Assembly (NCBI RefSeq): GCF_017833415.1
Contig: NZ_JAFICC010000003.1
Coordinates: forward strand, 1-64,000
Direction of reading: 5' to 3'
Length of the DNA stretch: 64,000 nt
Source of the DNA: Flavobacterium sp. 1355
GTDB lineage: Bacteria; Bacteroidota; Bacteroidia; Flavobacteriales; Flavobacteriaceae
Shown here: positions 45,392 through 55,405 of the stretch, in pieces
How positions within the stretch are numbered: position 1 is the stretch's first letter
Layout of the letters: every line of letters begins with the position of its first letter
The notes under the pieces: generated by a model
Told to the model about the DNA's origin: nothing
Seen by the model: the letters and a program-made list of their open reading frames with translations, nothing else
The model's database searches: none
Position numbers and translations under genes: made by a program

Positions 45392-45564
45392 ATAAGCTGA
45401 GTTCCACGCCTTTTTATTAGGTCTAGTACTCACTTAGATTCTTAGCAATACTTTTTTAATAATAGGTTCGCATAATAACAAAAGTTTAATTTATAACTGA
45501 TTTTATTTATGTAAACAAAATCCATCTTATGATCATTAAGCCGTCTACTTAATACATAAAAAAT

Positions 45565-45602
45565 GGTCCTCTACCACAGCGACAAAACTAGTATAGAGGA
45601 CC
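45565..45602 (+). promoter_or_regulatory. Leader hairpin upstream of susC
   Basis: ggtcctcta (45565-45573) and tagaggacc (45594-45602) form a perfect 9-bp stem around 20 nt in the leader of the SusC gene, 42 bp before the chosen start. It could modulate translation or transcription of the operon. Confidence 0.45.
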
Positions 45603-45643
45603 GTAGCCAATCAAACCATCGTTCAACTAACCAATCCAATATT

Positions 45644-48600
45644 ATGAATAATTTTTCATTTTACAAGGATGGGAAAGATCTTTATTGCCTAATTTTTATG
45701 GGTATGCTCTTGTCTTTTTCATCCGTTTATGCTAAAAAAACTTTTAGCCATAACCTCCCTATTTCCCAACAGCATCAAATTCAAGGAACTATAACCGATG
45801 GCACGAATCCTTTACCTGGTGTAACCATTGCTATAAAAAACAAACAAAATAACATTGTAATTTCAGATTACAGCGGTCAATATTCTCTTTTTGCCTCTCC
45901 AGATGACACGCTTGTTGTTTCTTTTATAGGATTTAAAACAAGTCTTATAGCGATACAGGGACGTAAAAAGCTGGATATACAATTATTTTATGATACCACT
46001 ACACTGCAGGAAGTCCGGGTCAATGCGGGATATTATTCTGTTAAGGAAAAAGAGCGCACTGGTAGTATAGCGAAAATAACGTCAAAAGATATTGAAAAAC
46101 AGCCCGTGGGAAACATCCTCGCTGCCATGCAGGGACGTATGGCGGGCGTAGAAATCATTCAGGACAGCGGTACTCCCGGAGGTGCTTTTCAGATTAAAAT
46201 ACGTGGGCAGAACAGCCTGAGAGCAGATGCCAATCAGCCACTGTATATTATAGACGGAGTTCCCTATTCCTCTGAAACCATTGGCTCTACATTAACCTCA
46301 GGAGGTTTGCCTACAATGACCAGTCCGCTGAATTCCATAAACCCGTCTGATATTGAAAGTATTGAAATCTTAAAGGATGGTGATGCAACCTCTATCTATG
46401 GTTCACGTGGTGCCAACGGCGTGGTACTCATTACGACAAAAAAAGGAGTTTCAGGCAAAACAAAATTTTCGGTAAACGCATCGACAAGTATGGGGCAGGT
46501 TACCAAAATGCTTGACCTGATGCATACCAATCAGTACCTTGATATGCGCCGTGAGGCATTTGCAAATGACGGTATTACCACTTACCCCAGAAATGCATAT
46601 GATCTCAACGGCACATGGGACCAGAACCGCTATACGGACTGGCAGAAGGAATTCATTGGAGGAACTGCCCAGATTACAAGCCTGCAGACATCCGTTACAG
46701 GAGGATCTGCGAAAACTCAATATCTATTGAGTGGCAGTACCAGAAATGAAACCACGGTTTTTCCCGGAGCTTTCAAATACAATAGAGGCAGTATTCATTT
46801 CAGTTTCAATCATGTCTCAGAAGATGATAAATTCCGCCTAAACTTCTCGGCAGGATACAGCGCGCAGAAGAACTTTCAGCCCGGAACAGACCTGACTCGT
46901 ATATCAAGGCTTCTTGCTCCTAATGCACCGGCATTGTATGACAGCAACGGGAATCTCAATTGGCAGAACAATTCCTGGGAGAATCCTCTGGCAGCCTATG
47001 AAGCTAAATTCAATGCTAAGATTAATGATCTTACAGCCAATGCAGTACTTTCATATAACATTCTGCAGAACCTACAGATTAAATCCAGTTTCGGTTATAC
47101 CGATCTGCGCAATAATGAAAATATGATTCAGCCCTCCACGATGTACAATCCGTCACTGGGTCTTGGCAGTGAGTCTTCAGGTATCAGCACTAATCTTACC
47201 CTAAGAAGTTCATGGATTGTGGAACCTCAGATTAACTGGAGTTTCAATCTCGGACAAGGCAGAATGGAAACCCTTTTCGGCGGTACTTTTCAGAGTCAGA
47301 CCAGCAACAGGCTTTTCCAGTCCGGATATGGTTTTTCCAGTAACAGCCTTATTGGCGATATTGCCTCGGCAACGCTCAAAGTAATTGACTATAGTGATGA
47401 AAGTATTTATAAATATCAGGCTTTCTTTACCCGGTTCAATTACAATTATGATGACCGCTACATTCTTAATATAACCGGAAGACGTGATGGATCAAGCCGT
47501 TTTGGACCCGGTAAGCAGTTTGCCAATTTTGGCGCTGTTGGTTTTGCTTGGCTGTTTTCAAAAGAAAAATTCTTAGAAGAGAATTCCCTTTTAAGTTTTG
47601 GAAAACTGCGTACCAGCTATGGCATTACAGGTAATGATCAGATTGGGGATTACCAGTTTCTTGACACCTATGTTTCCTCTGGAAACACGTATCAGGGAAC
47701 AGTTGGTATGCAGCCTAGTCGTTTATTTAATGGGGATTTTGGATGGGAAACAAACAAAAAGTTTGAAACGGCACTTGAGTTAGGTTTCTTTAAGGACAGG
47801 CTCTTCTTTACTGCTGCCTATTATCAAAACCGCTCATCCAACCAGCTTGTTGGTATGCCCCTTCCCGGAACTACAGGGTTCAGCTCCATGACCGCAAATC
47901 TTGATGCGGTAGTGCAGAATAAAGGATTCGAATTTACACTCAGAACCGTAAACTTTCAGAATAAAAACTTTGAATGGAATACTAGTTTTAATATTTCAGC
48001 CAACAGAAGTAAATTACTTTCTTACCCCGGACTGGAAACTTCTGCCTATTCAAACCGATATGTGGTCGGTAAGTCAATAAACATTACCAAAGTTTATCAT
48101 TCTACGGGAATTAACCCGCAAACTGGTGTTTATACCTATGAAGATGTCAATTCAGACGGATTGATTTCAGCCGTCGCTGACAGGCAGACCATTATAGATT
48201 TAAATCCCGAATATTATGGAGGACTGCAGAACCAGATAACATTTAAAAAAATCCAATTGGATTTTCTACTGCAGTTTGTCAAACAGGATTCCTTTTCATA
48301 TACTCCAGGACTTCCCGGCACAGCAATCAATCAGCTCTCATCATTAACCAATTTTTGGCAGCAGGCAGGTGATATTGCAGATTATCAAAAACTCACCAGC
48401 GGAAGAAACGGTGCACTTTCAGCGGCTTACTCCCGCTATAGGACAAGCGACGGTGCAATTGAAGATGCCTCTTACATCCGTCTTAAAAATATCTCGCTGA
48501 GCTACGATCTTCCTCTTGATCTGACAAAAGGGATACAATGCCGTATCTACATGCAGGGACAGAACCTGTTGACTTTTACAAAGTATAAAGGCGGTGATCC

Positions 48601-48670
48601 TGAATTTAAGTTTGCCGGATATCTGCCTCCCCTTAAGGTTTATACCGCAGGAATACAATTAACTTTTTAA
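45644..48670 (+). CDS. SusC/RagA TonB-dependent outer membrane receptor
   Basis: From the ATG at 45644 this is a 1008-residue receptor; the upstream frame would add 27 residues before the signal peptide (about 14-36, ending SVYAKK) and is rejected. A carboxypeptidase-regulatory-like domain (IQGTITDGTNPLPGVTIAI, about 42-125), a plug domain (LYIIDGVPYSS, SIEILKDGDATSIYGSRGANGVVLITTKKG) and a 22-strand barrel ending in LTF follow. With SusD it imports a large ligand. GC is higher than in the island upstream. Confidence 0.96.
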   Translation: MNNFSFYKDGKDLYCLIFMGMLLSFSSVYAKKTFSHNLPISQQHQIQGTITDGTNPLPGVTIAIKNKQNNIVISDYSGQYSLFASPDDTLVVSFIGFKTSLIAIQGRKKLDIQLFYDTTTLQEVRVNAGYYSVKEKERTGSIAKITSKDIEKQPVGNILAAMQGRMAGVEIIQDSGTPGGAFQIKIRGQNSLRADANQPLYIIDGVPYSSETIGSTLTSGGLPTMTSPLNSINPSDIESIEILKDGDATSIYGSRGANGVVLITTKKGVSGKTKFSVNASTSMGQVTKMLDLMHTNQYLDMRREAFANDGITTYPRNAYDLNGTWDQNRYTDWQKEFIGGTAQITSLQTSVTGGSAKTQYLLSGSTRNETTVFPGAFKYNRGSIHFSFNHVSEDDKFRLNFSAGYSAQKNFQPGTDLTRISRLLAPNAPALYDSNGNLNWQNNSWENPLAAYEAKFNAKINDLTANAVLSYNILQNLQIKSSFGYTDLRNNENMIQPSTMYNPSLGLGSESSGISTNLTLRSSWIVEPQINWSFNLGQGRMETLFGGTFQSQTSNRLFQSGYGFSSNSLIGDIASATLKVIDYSDESIYKYQAFFTRFNYNYDDRYILNITGRRDGSSRFGPGKQFANFGAVGFAWLFSKEKFLEENSLLSFGKLRTSYGITGNDQIGDYQFLDTYVSSGNTYQGTVGMQPSRLFNGDFGWETNKKFETALELGFFKDRLFFTAAYYQNRSSNQLVGMPLPGTTGFSSMTANLDAVVQNKGFEFTLRTVNFQNKNFEWNTSFNISANRSKLLSYPGLETSAYSNRYVVGKSINITKVYHSTGINPQTGVYTYEDVNSDGLISAVADRQTIIDLNPEYYGGLQNQITFKKIQLDFLLQFVKQDSFSYTPGLPGTAINQLSSLTNFWQQAGDIADYQKLTSGRNGALSAAYSRYRTSDGAIEDASYIRLKNISLSYDLPLDLTKGIQCRIYMQGQNLLTFTKYKGGDPEFKFAGYLPPLKVYTAGIQLTF

Positions 48671-48680
48671 TTCTGATATC

Positions 48681-50054
48681 ATGAAAAAATTACTCGTATT
48701 ACTAATCTTACATATAAATATTCTGTTACTTACAGGCTGTGACAATTTTGTGGATGTTGCCTTGCCCTCTTCACAGCTCACGGGATCAAAAGTGTATGAA
48801 GACCCTGTTACTGCCACGGCCGCCATGGTAGATATTTACTCCAAGCTTCGTGATACAGGCATTCTAACTGGTCTCTCTACAGGTGCTTCTGTTAATTTTG
48901 GGATGTATGCAGATGAACTGGTTTATTTTGGTTCTGGTGTGGAACCTGGTTTAGCTTTTACCAATAACATATTGCCGGCCAGCAGTATTACAGCAGATTA
49001 TTGGAATCAAAGCTACCATCAGGTTTACTGCGCAAATGCTGTTATTGAAGGTATCCAGAAATCATCTTCTCTGTCCATTAGTAATAAAAACCAGTTAATC
49101 GGAGAAGCCTTATTTGTCAGGGCGCTGGTACATTTTTATCTGGTCAATATTTACGGCGGTATTCCTTATATCACAACAACAGACTACGAGCAAAACAGAC
49201 TTGAAAAGAGAATTCCCACTGACGAAGTGTATTCACATATCATTGGCGATCTCAACCTAGCCGCTTCCCTACTATCAGATCAATATGTTTCTCAGGAGAG
49301 GGTGCGGCCAAACAGATCGGCTGTTTATGCGCTTCTGGCAAGAACCTATCTGTATAATCAGCAATGGGCAGAAGCTGCTGATGCGGCTTCCGCTGTGCTT
49401 AATAATCAGGCTTACACCCTAGAGAATGATTTAGATCAGACATTCCTAAAGGAAAGCAGGTCTACCATATTCCAGTTCATGCCTAAACTAGATGGCAATA
49501 ATACTGATGAAGGTACCTCGTTTATTTTTATTTCTGGATCTTCTTCTTTTGTTGCCCTTAGTGCTGAATTAATCAACTCTTTTCAAACAGGAGATCAACG
49601 CAGATCTCATTGGATTCGTGCTGTTACAGAAGGTGCTGATACATGGTATCATTCTTTTAAATACAAACAAAATTCTAACACCGGCTCCAGCGAGGAATAT
49701 TCAATTGTTTTTAGGATTGCCGAACAGTATCTAATCCGTGCTGAGGCAAGAGCAAGACAAGGCGACTTAATAGGCGCCAAAGAAGATCTTAACAAAGTCC
49801 GGAATACAGCAGGGCTGGCTAACACGCCGGCCATTACAGCTAATGAAATTATTACAGCTGTACTCAGCGAAAGACGTTTTGAATTTTTTACCGAATACGG
49901 TCATCGTTTCTTTGATCTCAAACGTACCGGACAGCTCGATGCTGTTTTGTCAATTACCAAACCGGGATGGGAAACTACGGACCAGTTATGGCCACTTCCA
50001 GAAACGGAATTAATTGCAAACCCACTCCTTGGTTCTCAGAATCCGGGGTATTAA
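48681..50054 (+). CDS. SusD/RagB surface lipoprotein
   Basis: A 457-residue lipoprotein with a lipobox LLTGC at residues 16-20. It has the SusD alpha-helical fold signature: ALFVRALVHFYLVNIYGGIPYIT, YALLARTYLYNQQWAEAADAA, EQYLIRAEARARQGDLIGAKEDLNKVR and LSERRFEFFTEYGHRFFDLKRTG. It forms the lid over SusC and binds the ligand. It starts 10 bp after susC and shares its transcript. Confidence 0.95.
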   Translation: MKKLLVLLILHINILLLTGCDNFVDVALPSSQLTGSKVYEDPVTATAAMVDIYSKLRDTGILTGLSTGASVNFGMYADELVYFGSGVEPGLAFTNNILPASSITADYWNQSYHQVYCANAVIEGIQKSSSLSISNKNQLIGEALFVRALVHFYLVNIYGGIPYITTTDYEQNRLEKRIPTDEVYSHIIGDLNLAASLLSDQYVSQERVRPNRSAVYALLARTYLYNQQWAEAADAASAVLNNQAYTLENDLDQTFLKESRSTIFQFMPKLDGNNTDEGTSFIFISGSSSFVALSAELINSFQTGDQRRSHWIRAVTEGADTWYHSFKYKQNSNTGSSEEYSIVFRIAEQYLIRAEARARQGDLIGAKEDLNKVRNTAGLANTPAITANEIITAVLSERRFEFFTEYGHRFFDLKRTGQLDAVLSITKPGWETTDQLWPLPETELIANPLLGSQNPGY

Positions 50055-50066
50055 TACCATCGAAAA

Positions 50067-52673
50067 ATGGAAACGCATTTACGATTTGTTTACGGAATTC
50101 TATCTGTACTCATATTTGAATTAGTAACCTGTCCCGCTATGGGACAGGGACTAATCAAAAAACACCTGAGCCCTTCAGATTATAAACTCTGGAGTACACT
50201 AACTGCAGATAAGATTTCCGATAGTGGAACCTGGATAAGCTATTATCTGAAATATGAATCTCATTTAGATACACTGTTTATTAAAAATGTTGTTTCAAAT
50301 AAAGAGTATGCATTCCCTAAAGGTTCCAATACTAAATTCGGAGCTGAAAAGATATTCGGATATATTGATATCCGTAAAAATTTGAACATACAAGATTTGC
50401 ATACCGGCCAGTTATTTTCAATACCAAATGTACTCAGTTACGAGTTTGCAGCAGACAACCGCTTTATTGTATCTCTGGAAAAAAAAGATACTGAGGCTTC
50501 AAGTCTCTGCATTCGAACAGCAGAAGGAAAGCTGATCCACAGCATTGAAAATGTGACAGAATATAAAATAAATAATTTAAGAAATAAATTGCTTTATGTA
50601 ACATCTACAGGTCAGGCATCAAATATAGGACAGGTCAATTTCAACACAAAAATATCTTTTGTCACAATCCTTTCTGGTTTGCCTCCAAAACTTCAAAGTC
50701 TAACATGGTCGCAAGATGAAAAGTCTTTTGCATTTTATGGTTTAGATGATCAATGGCAGTTATTTTATTATCAATTCAATACAAATAATATAAACAACAT
50801 AAAAATATTACCAAAGAGCGATTTTTCAATGCACGAAATTGCTCCTGATAATGGTATGCGCCTTAAAATATCCAGCGACAACGACGCCGTTTTTTTCTCA
50901 TATAAAAACAGTCAAATACCGTCAATGGAACAACCTGTAGTTGAGATCTGGAATGCTGATGACAAGCTGCTGTACCCGCAGAACAATGCGGCAGAAAACA
51001 CAAATCAGTCCTATCTTGCCATGTGGAATCCCAATACCGGAAAAACAATACCGGTAAGCAACAAACAATATGGCTGGACAACTCTTACAGGTGATCAAAA
51101 ATATGCCATCATTGCCGATCCACTTGAGTATGAGCCCCAATATAAAGACTTTGCCGACACCGATTATTATCTCATGAATCTTAGTACAGGTAAAAAAGAA
51201 GTATTAATTGAAAATGTGTCCATGCATCCTTCATTTATTGGCACATCCCCAGATGGAACATACATCAATTATTATAAAAACAAAAGCTGGTGGATTTATG
51301 ATATTAAAGTTAAAACACACACCAATATTACATCTGATCTGGCCACTGAATTTGACAACTCAACCGTAGATCCGGATCCTGAACTATATGGATTTAAAGG
51401 ATGGGCTCCAGATGGCAAAAGTGTATTGATTTACGATCAGTTTGATATCTGGCAGATTACTGTAGACGGCAGAAAAAGAGTAAGACTAACTACTGGGAAA
51501 GAGCAGAATATCCGCTTTAGATTCGCCGATGAGAGTAAACCTCATAAAGCTGCCTTTAATTATTCCGGAACGCAGAACGGTACTTATGACCTCAATAAAA
51601 AAAATGTTCTTTCAGCAGAAAACAGATTAAATGGGGATGCCGGCTACTACATTCTGGATCGAAAGAAACTAAGTCCTCTGGCTTTAAAAAAAGGAAAAAT
51701 AAACAGTATATTAAAAGCTTCAAATAAGGATACATATTTATTTATATATCAAAGCTTTGAGAATGCTCCGAGTATCCTAATAAAGGCTTTCAATAGGTCT
51801 TCAGTACGAACCGTTGTGCAGTCCAATAAACAACAGCAGAATTTCTATTGGGGCTCCTCAGAAATGATTCATTATGCTGCTCCTGATAATACTCTCTTAA
51901 ATGGTGCTTTATATTATCCTGCTAATTATAATACTTCGTTAAAGTACCCTATGATTGTTTACATCTACAGCAGACCATCGTTTAAAATTCATGATTATGT
52001 TAATCCTACCGATCATAACGGGATTGGTTTTAATATTACAACCTTTACAGCGGCAGGCTATTTTGTACTGCTAGCAGATATTGCGTATGAAAAAGGAAAT
52101 CCGGGAATCTCAGCTGTAAATTGTGTTACAAGTGCGGTCAAAAATGTTACTACAAAAGGCTTAATTGATCCTGACAAAATTGGGCTCTTAGGTCATTCCT
52201 TTGGAGCGTACGAATCCAATTTCATTATCACGCAAAGCAGCCTCTTTGCAGCTGCAGTAAGCGGGGCTGGAGTTTCAGATATTATTCGTACTTACTTTTC
52301 AATCAGCGGAGAGAATCAAAAACCTGAAATATGGAGATATGAAAATCAGCAGTACCGTATGAGAGCCTCTCTATATGAGGATCAAAGTGCTTATCTTAAA
52401 AACTCTCCTATACTCCATGCAAAGCAAATAAACACGCCTTTGCTGACATGGACGGGAAAGAATGATGAGAATGTAAAAGCCGAACAATCAACGGCATTTT
52501 ATCTTAGCCTTCGAAGACTTAAAAAAAAGCATATCATGCTTCAGTATCCCAATCAAGGACATATATTATCATCTGCTGCTGCGCAGGAAGATTTAAGCAG
52601 AAAAACTATAGAATGGTTCGATTATTACTTAAAAAAAAGCAGTTCTCCAAAGTGGATTATTAAATCCAATTAA
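50067..52673 (+). CDS. S9 family (prolyl oligopeptidase-type) exported peptidase
   Basis: An 868-residue serine peptidase with a signal peptide (about 1-26, ending PAMG), a beta-propeller-type N-terminal region, and an alpha/beta-hydrolase domain with S711 in LGHSFGAY, D800 in GKNDEN and H832 in PNQGHI. It starts 12 bp after susD. Pairing with SusCD suggests that the imported ligand is a peptide or protein. Confidence 0.93.
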   Translation: METHLRFVYGILSVLIFELVTCPAMGQGLIKKHLSPSDYKLWSTLTADKISDSGTWISYYLKYESHLDTLFIKNVVSNKEYAFPKGSNTKFGAEKIFGYIDIRKNLNIQDLHTGQLFSIPNVLSYEFAADNRFIVSLEKKDTEASSLCIRTAEGKLIHSIENVTEYKINNLRNKLLYVTSTGQASNIGQVNFNTKISFVTILSGLPPKLQSLTWSQDEKSFAFYGLDDQWQLFYYQFNTNNINNIKILPKSDFSMHEIAPDNGMRLKISSDNDAVFFSYKNSQIPSMEQPVVEIWNADDKLLYPQNNAAENTNQSYLAMWNPNTGKTIPVSNKQYGWTTLTGDQKYAIIADPLEYEPQYKDFADTDYYLMNLSTGKKEVLIENVSMHPSFIGTSPDGTYINYYKNKSWWIYDIKVKTHTNITSDLATEFDNSTVDPDPELYGFKGWAPDGKSVLIYDQFDIWQITVDGRKRVRLTTGKEQNIRFRFADESKPHKAAFNYSGTQNGTYDLNKKNVLSAENRLNGDAGYYILDRKKLSPLALKKGKINSILKASNKDTYLFIYQSFENAPSILIKAFNRSSVRTVVQSNKQQQNFYWGSSEMIHYAAPDNTLLNGALYYPANYNTSLKYPMIVYIYSRPSFKIHDYVNPTDHNGIGFNITTFTAAGYFVLLADIAYEKGNPGISAVNCVTSAVKNVTTKGLIDPDKIGLLGHSFGAYESNFIITQSSLFAAAVSGAGVSDIIRTYFSISGENQKPEIWRYENQQYRMRASLYEDQSAYLKNSPILHAKQINTPLLTWTGKNDENVKAEQSTAFYLSLRRLKKKHIMLQYPNQGHILSSAAAQEDLSRKTIEWFDYYLKKSSSPKWIIKSN

Positions 52674-52705
52674 GGTTATTTGTTCTCTAAATGCTTTAAA
52701 AAAAA

Positions 52706-52733
52706 TATGCGGTTTCTATCGGGAAACCGCATA
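52706..52733 (-). terminator. Terminator between the S9 peptidase and DUF6520 genes
   Basis: A perfect 11-bp stem (tatgcggtttc with gaaaccgcata) with a 6-nt loop has a T-rich tail on the minus strand, so it mainly ends the DUF6520 transcript, but it also stops read-through from the left. Confidence 0.8.
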
Positions 52734-52747
52734 CATCTTATGCCTAA

Positions 52748-53038
52748 CTAAGGCTCAGTTTTATAAAGTTGAATGCGGCATTGCCCAGCGGTGTTTTTAC
52801 GAAAAACTTGATGTTCTTGACTATTCTCATCTTCGTAACTACATAAAGTTCCAGTGTTGACCGGCGTGCAATTTACCTGCACATCATCACAATTAGTCGG
52901 GGATCCTGAAATCTGAATCCACTCTGTTGTTAATGCTTTTTTTGCATCACTTTCCTTAGCTGCCTTGGTGCTTACAGCACCTGCGCTGGCCAGTATAAAT
53001 ACAGCCGCAGGCAGAATCATTTTAACAATTGTGTTCAT
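52748..53038 (-). CDS. DUF6520 family four-cysteine exported peptide
   Basis: A 96-residue protein with a signal peptide (residues 1-22) and four Cys (C50, C57, C66, C87), spaced for two disulfides. It matches the DUF6520 family of small exported flavobacterial proteins. It is encoded 44 bp downstream of a MauE-like gene and convergent with SusCD/S9. I infer that its disulfides depend on MauE-like chemistry; the peptide's role is unknown. Confidence 0.8.
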   Translation of the reverse strand: MNTIVKMILPAAVFILASAGAVSTKAAKESDAKKALTTEWIQISGSPTNCDDVQVNCTPVNTGTLCSYEDENSQEHQVFRKNTAGQCRIQLYKTEP

Positions 53039-53082
53039 AGTAATAATTATTAAAGTTATGATCTACTCTATTATACAGGTTT

Positions 53083-54600
53083 TCAATCTTCACCCCTGCT
53101 ATCGGCCGATAGATTATGAGTTTTTATTTTAAGGTCTTTATCCAGCCTATAACGCTGCAGATACTTTCCGGCAATCACATACAAACTGTTTCCCCACACT
53201 GTCATGTCTTTCATTTTAGACCCGCCGGAATTATAAATATAGATACTCGATATATAGGATCTGGAAGATAGATTGTAAGCATCCACTATTACGGCGGTAT
53301 CCCACATTTCCTTTGGCTCATACTGTCCTATCACTGATGAGTTTACAAATAAAACAGTATTACGCAGTGTGCTTAATTTGTTAACTGCATTTGCCGGGGA
53401 AGCTAGTGTCCGCTGTCCTTTATCTTTAATAAAAACGGGTTTTATAGCAGCTCTGCTCATTGTGTCTATTGTATTGTCGCGATACATCAGATTTAGTTTA
53501 TCATCGGTTACGATATACTGATTGCGGTAATAATACACATATACAAAAGCCCTGCTCTCCACACTGTAATTCATCATGCCGTCTGTATCGAAAACACCAT
53601 CAATCTGCTTCTGCAGTAGCCTGGGATAAAGAGTGCTTTTGAGATTATTTTCAAAAGAAAAAAGACCCAGTGTGTTTTCTCCTGACTTTTCCGCCTGGGT
53701 TCGAAAAGAAATTTTTAACGAATCAACTGCAACAGCCTTTGAAAAATAATAACCACTTTCACTCATCAAAACTTTTGCCTTCCAATCGGATATTTTTCCA
53801 CGGTAGATTACAGGCACTGTACCGTCTATAACAAAAAAATAGGGTGGTATGATTTTTACTTGCACAGAACGAAATGGAAAGTCTGTTTTGTCTAATTGAA
53901 TTTTATAATGATGTTTTACTTTTAGTGCCGTATCATATTTAAAAATGTGAAGCGGAGCTTTCTGATCTGCAATGTAAACTCCGCTTGAATCCGCACCTGC
54001 AAAATATAATGTGTTGTTATGTAGTTTTGTTTCTGATATTTTTCTGCTGGATCCTGGGGTAAACCTACGGATAAAAGGGTTCTCCTTTTGCATAATATGT
54101 TCAGAGCGAAAATATAATACAGATATAACAATAGCTGCTGCCACCATTATTACACAAAGCTTAGCGCCACTTTTTTTGTAATTCACCGAATTGAAAATTA
54201 TGGCTGAGAAAGCCAGAACAATAAAAAAGATATTAAAAATTAAATGTTGCTTCCATCCCATGTTTTCCAAAACTCCACCACACGAACAAGGAATATTGGA
54301 ACTAAAATTTAGTATGATTACAATATAAACCGTAAACATTGCCATTAACCCAAAACCTGAATAAAGAGCGAAAAGCCGCGTCTTGCTAAATGCTAATAAT
54401 ACAGCCAAAATAAGCTCCGAGGTTATTACAGCATAAGAGAGAATTCCAGTGTATGCTCCCAAAATTGGTGACTGCCCCAACTGCGCCTGAAAATTTTCAA
54501 ATTCCAATAATTTACTGGCAGCTGCATAAACAAATAAGGACATATACAGTACACTGGCCATTTCTATAACACTATTTTTAAAATTGTTCAAAAATTTCAT
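53083..54600 (-). CDS. MauE/DoxX-like membrane protein with large C-terminal domain
   Basis: A 505-residue protein with five predicted transmembrane helices in the first 165 residues (about 12-32, 47-70, 76-100, 118-136 and 148-165) and a C105-S-C107 pair in PCSCGG, as in MauE, which helps disulfide formation. The C-terminal about 320 residues are beta-rich and exported, like a propeller. Together they could oxidise or present the neighbouring DUF6520 protein. Confidence 0.85.
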   Translation of the reverse strand: MKFLNNFKNSVIEMASVLYMSLFVYAAASKLLEFENFQAQLGQSPILGAYTGILSYAVITSELILAVLLAFSKTRLFALYSGFGLMAMFTVYIVIILNFSSNIPCSCGGVLENMGWKQHLIFNIFFIVLAFSAIIFNSVNYKKSGAKLCVIMVAAAIVISVLYFRSEHIMQKENPFIRRFTPGSSRKISETKLHNNTLYFAGADSSGVYIADQKAPLHIFKYDTALKVKHHYKIQLDKTDFPFRSVQVKIIPPYFFVIDGTVPVIYRGKISDWKAKVLMSESGYYFSKAVAVDSLKISFRTQAEKSGENTLGLFSFENNLKSTLYPRLLQKQIDGVFDTDGMMNYSVESRAFVYVYYYRNQYIVTDDKLNLMYRDNTIDTMSRAAIKPVFIKDKGQRTLASPANAVNKLSTLRNTVLFVNSSVIGQYEPKEMWDTAVIVDAYNLSSRSYISSIYIYNSGGSKMKDMTVWGNSLYVIAGKYLQRYRLDKDLKIKTHNLSADSRGED

Positions 54601-54760
54601 AAGACCCAGATTAACAGATTAAAAATCGGCAGAAAAACAAGAGTGAACCAGTAAAATTATACGCAAATTTAAGCTGGGATTCTATATAAATTAATATCAA
54701 AAACAAGCCGAAATTTGTCAAAAACAAGCCGTTTTTAAAAGATGTTTTTGCAAATAAAAA

Positions 54761-54794
54761 GTGCTCCATAAATACATTTGTATCTACAGAGCAC
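54761..54794 (-). terminator. Terminator after the 96-residue gene
   Basis: A 16-bp stem with T-G wobbles (gtgctccataaataca with tgtatctacagagcac) is followed on the minus strand by a T run. Confidence 0.7.
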
Positions 54795-54819
54795 CTTAAC
54801 CCTTTTTATCTTCTCTAAT

Positions 54820-55110
54820 TTAAGATTTACAAGCTTCGCTCAGGGTAATTAATTTTTGATTGAGCTCTACAAGTCCTGCTTTCTGCAGGCATTCTTCGGA
54901 GATATTTTTAAGTTCTAAAAGTCCCTCCTCACCCATACTGCCCAGAAGGACCGATGAGTCTTTTTCATTGGCCAGTCCGTCAGAGATAACATGACTTAAA
55001 AACAGTACATTTTTTCGTGAAATTTTCAAATCAATCTTCACTACTTCACCCATGCCAGGGATACTCAAAACAGTATCTAAAACCTTGGCAACTTCATTTT
55101 TTGTAATCAT
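54820..55110 (-). CDS. Small hypothetical cytosolic protein
   Basis: A 96-residue, helical, acidic protein (EVAKVLDTVLSIPGMGEVVKIDLKISRKN, GLLELKNISEECLQKAGL). No domain recognised. It lies between the SusCD/MauE module and the mobilization genes on the minus strand, with its own terminator. Not assignable. Confidence 0.5.
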   Translation of the reverse strand: MITKNEVAKVLDTVLSIPGMGEVVKIDLKISRKNVLFLSHVISDGLANEKDSSVLLGSMGEEGLLELKNISEECLQKAGLVELNQKLITLSEACKS

Positions 55111-55369
55111 AATTCACGTGTTTTAAATTGATAATAACTTCTGGTAAAAATAAAAAGTTCAGTACAATTTACCCCATTCAAAATATAGCGGGGATTGGTC
55201 AGCTGTCATCCCTTTTATAATTTAGTGCATAATTTAATTACTGTCTTGGTTATTGAAATCGGTAAATCTTGCCAGTTACTCCGTAATAATATTTTCAGAT
55301 TGATATTATAATGCAAAATCAAGTCAGTTCTTGTAAAGAATCTCAAAGATTGCCACGTTCCTGCAATCT

Positions 55370-55405
55370 GCAAGATGTCCGGTTGTATCACAACCGATAT
55401 CTTGC
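55370..55405. other. Candidate oriT hairpin upstream of the mobilization genes
   Basis: gcaagatgtccggttgt and its imperfect complement acaaccgatatcttgc bracket a 3-nt loop, giving a long stem. Upstream (55356-55369) and downstream (55406-55439, ccacccc...gtgggcgg) are further repeats. It lies about 70 bp before the MobA-like gene, the usual place of oriT in Bacteroidota mobilizable elements. Confidence 0.45.

Noticed and set aside
45563..45643. Upstream start for SusC
   Set aside because: The in-frame extension has low-complexity Ser/Asn and overlaps the leader hairpin; the signal peptide follows only the ATG at 45644.
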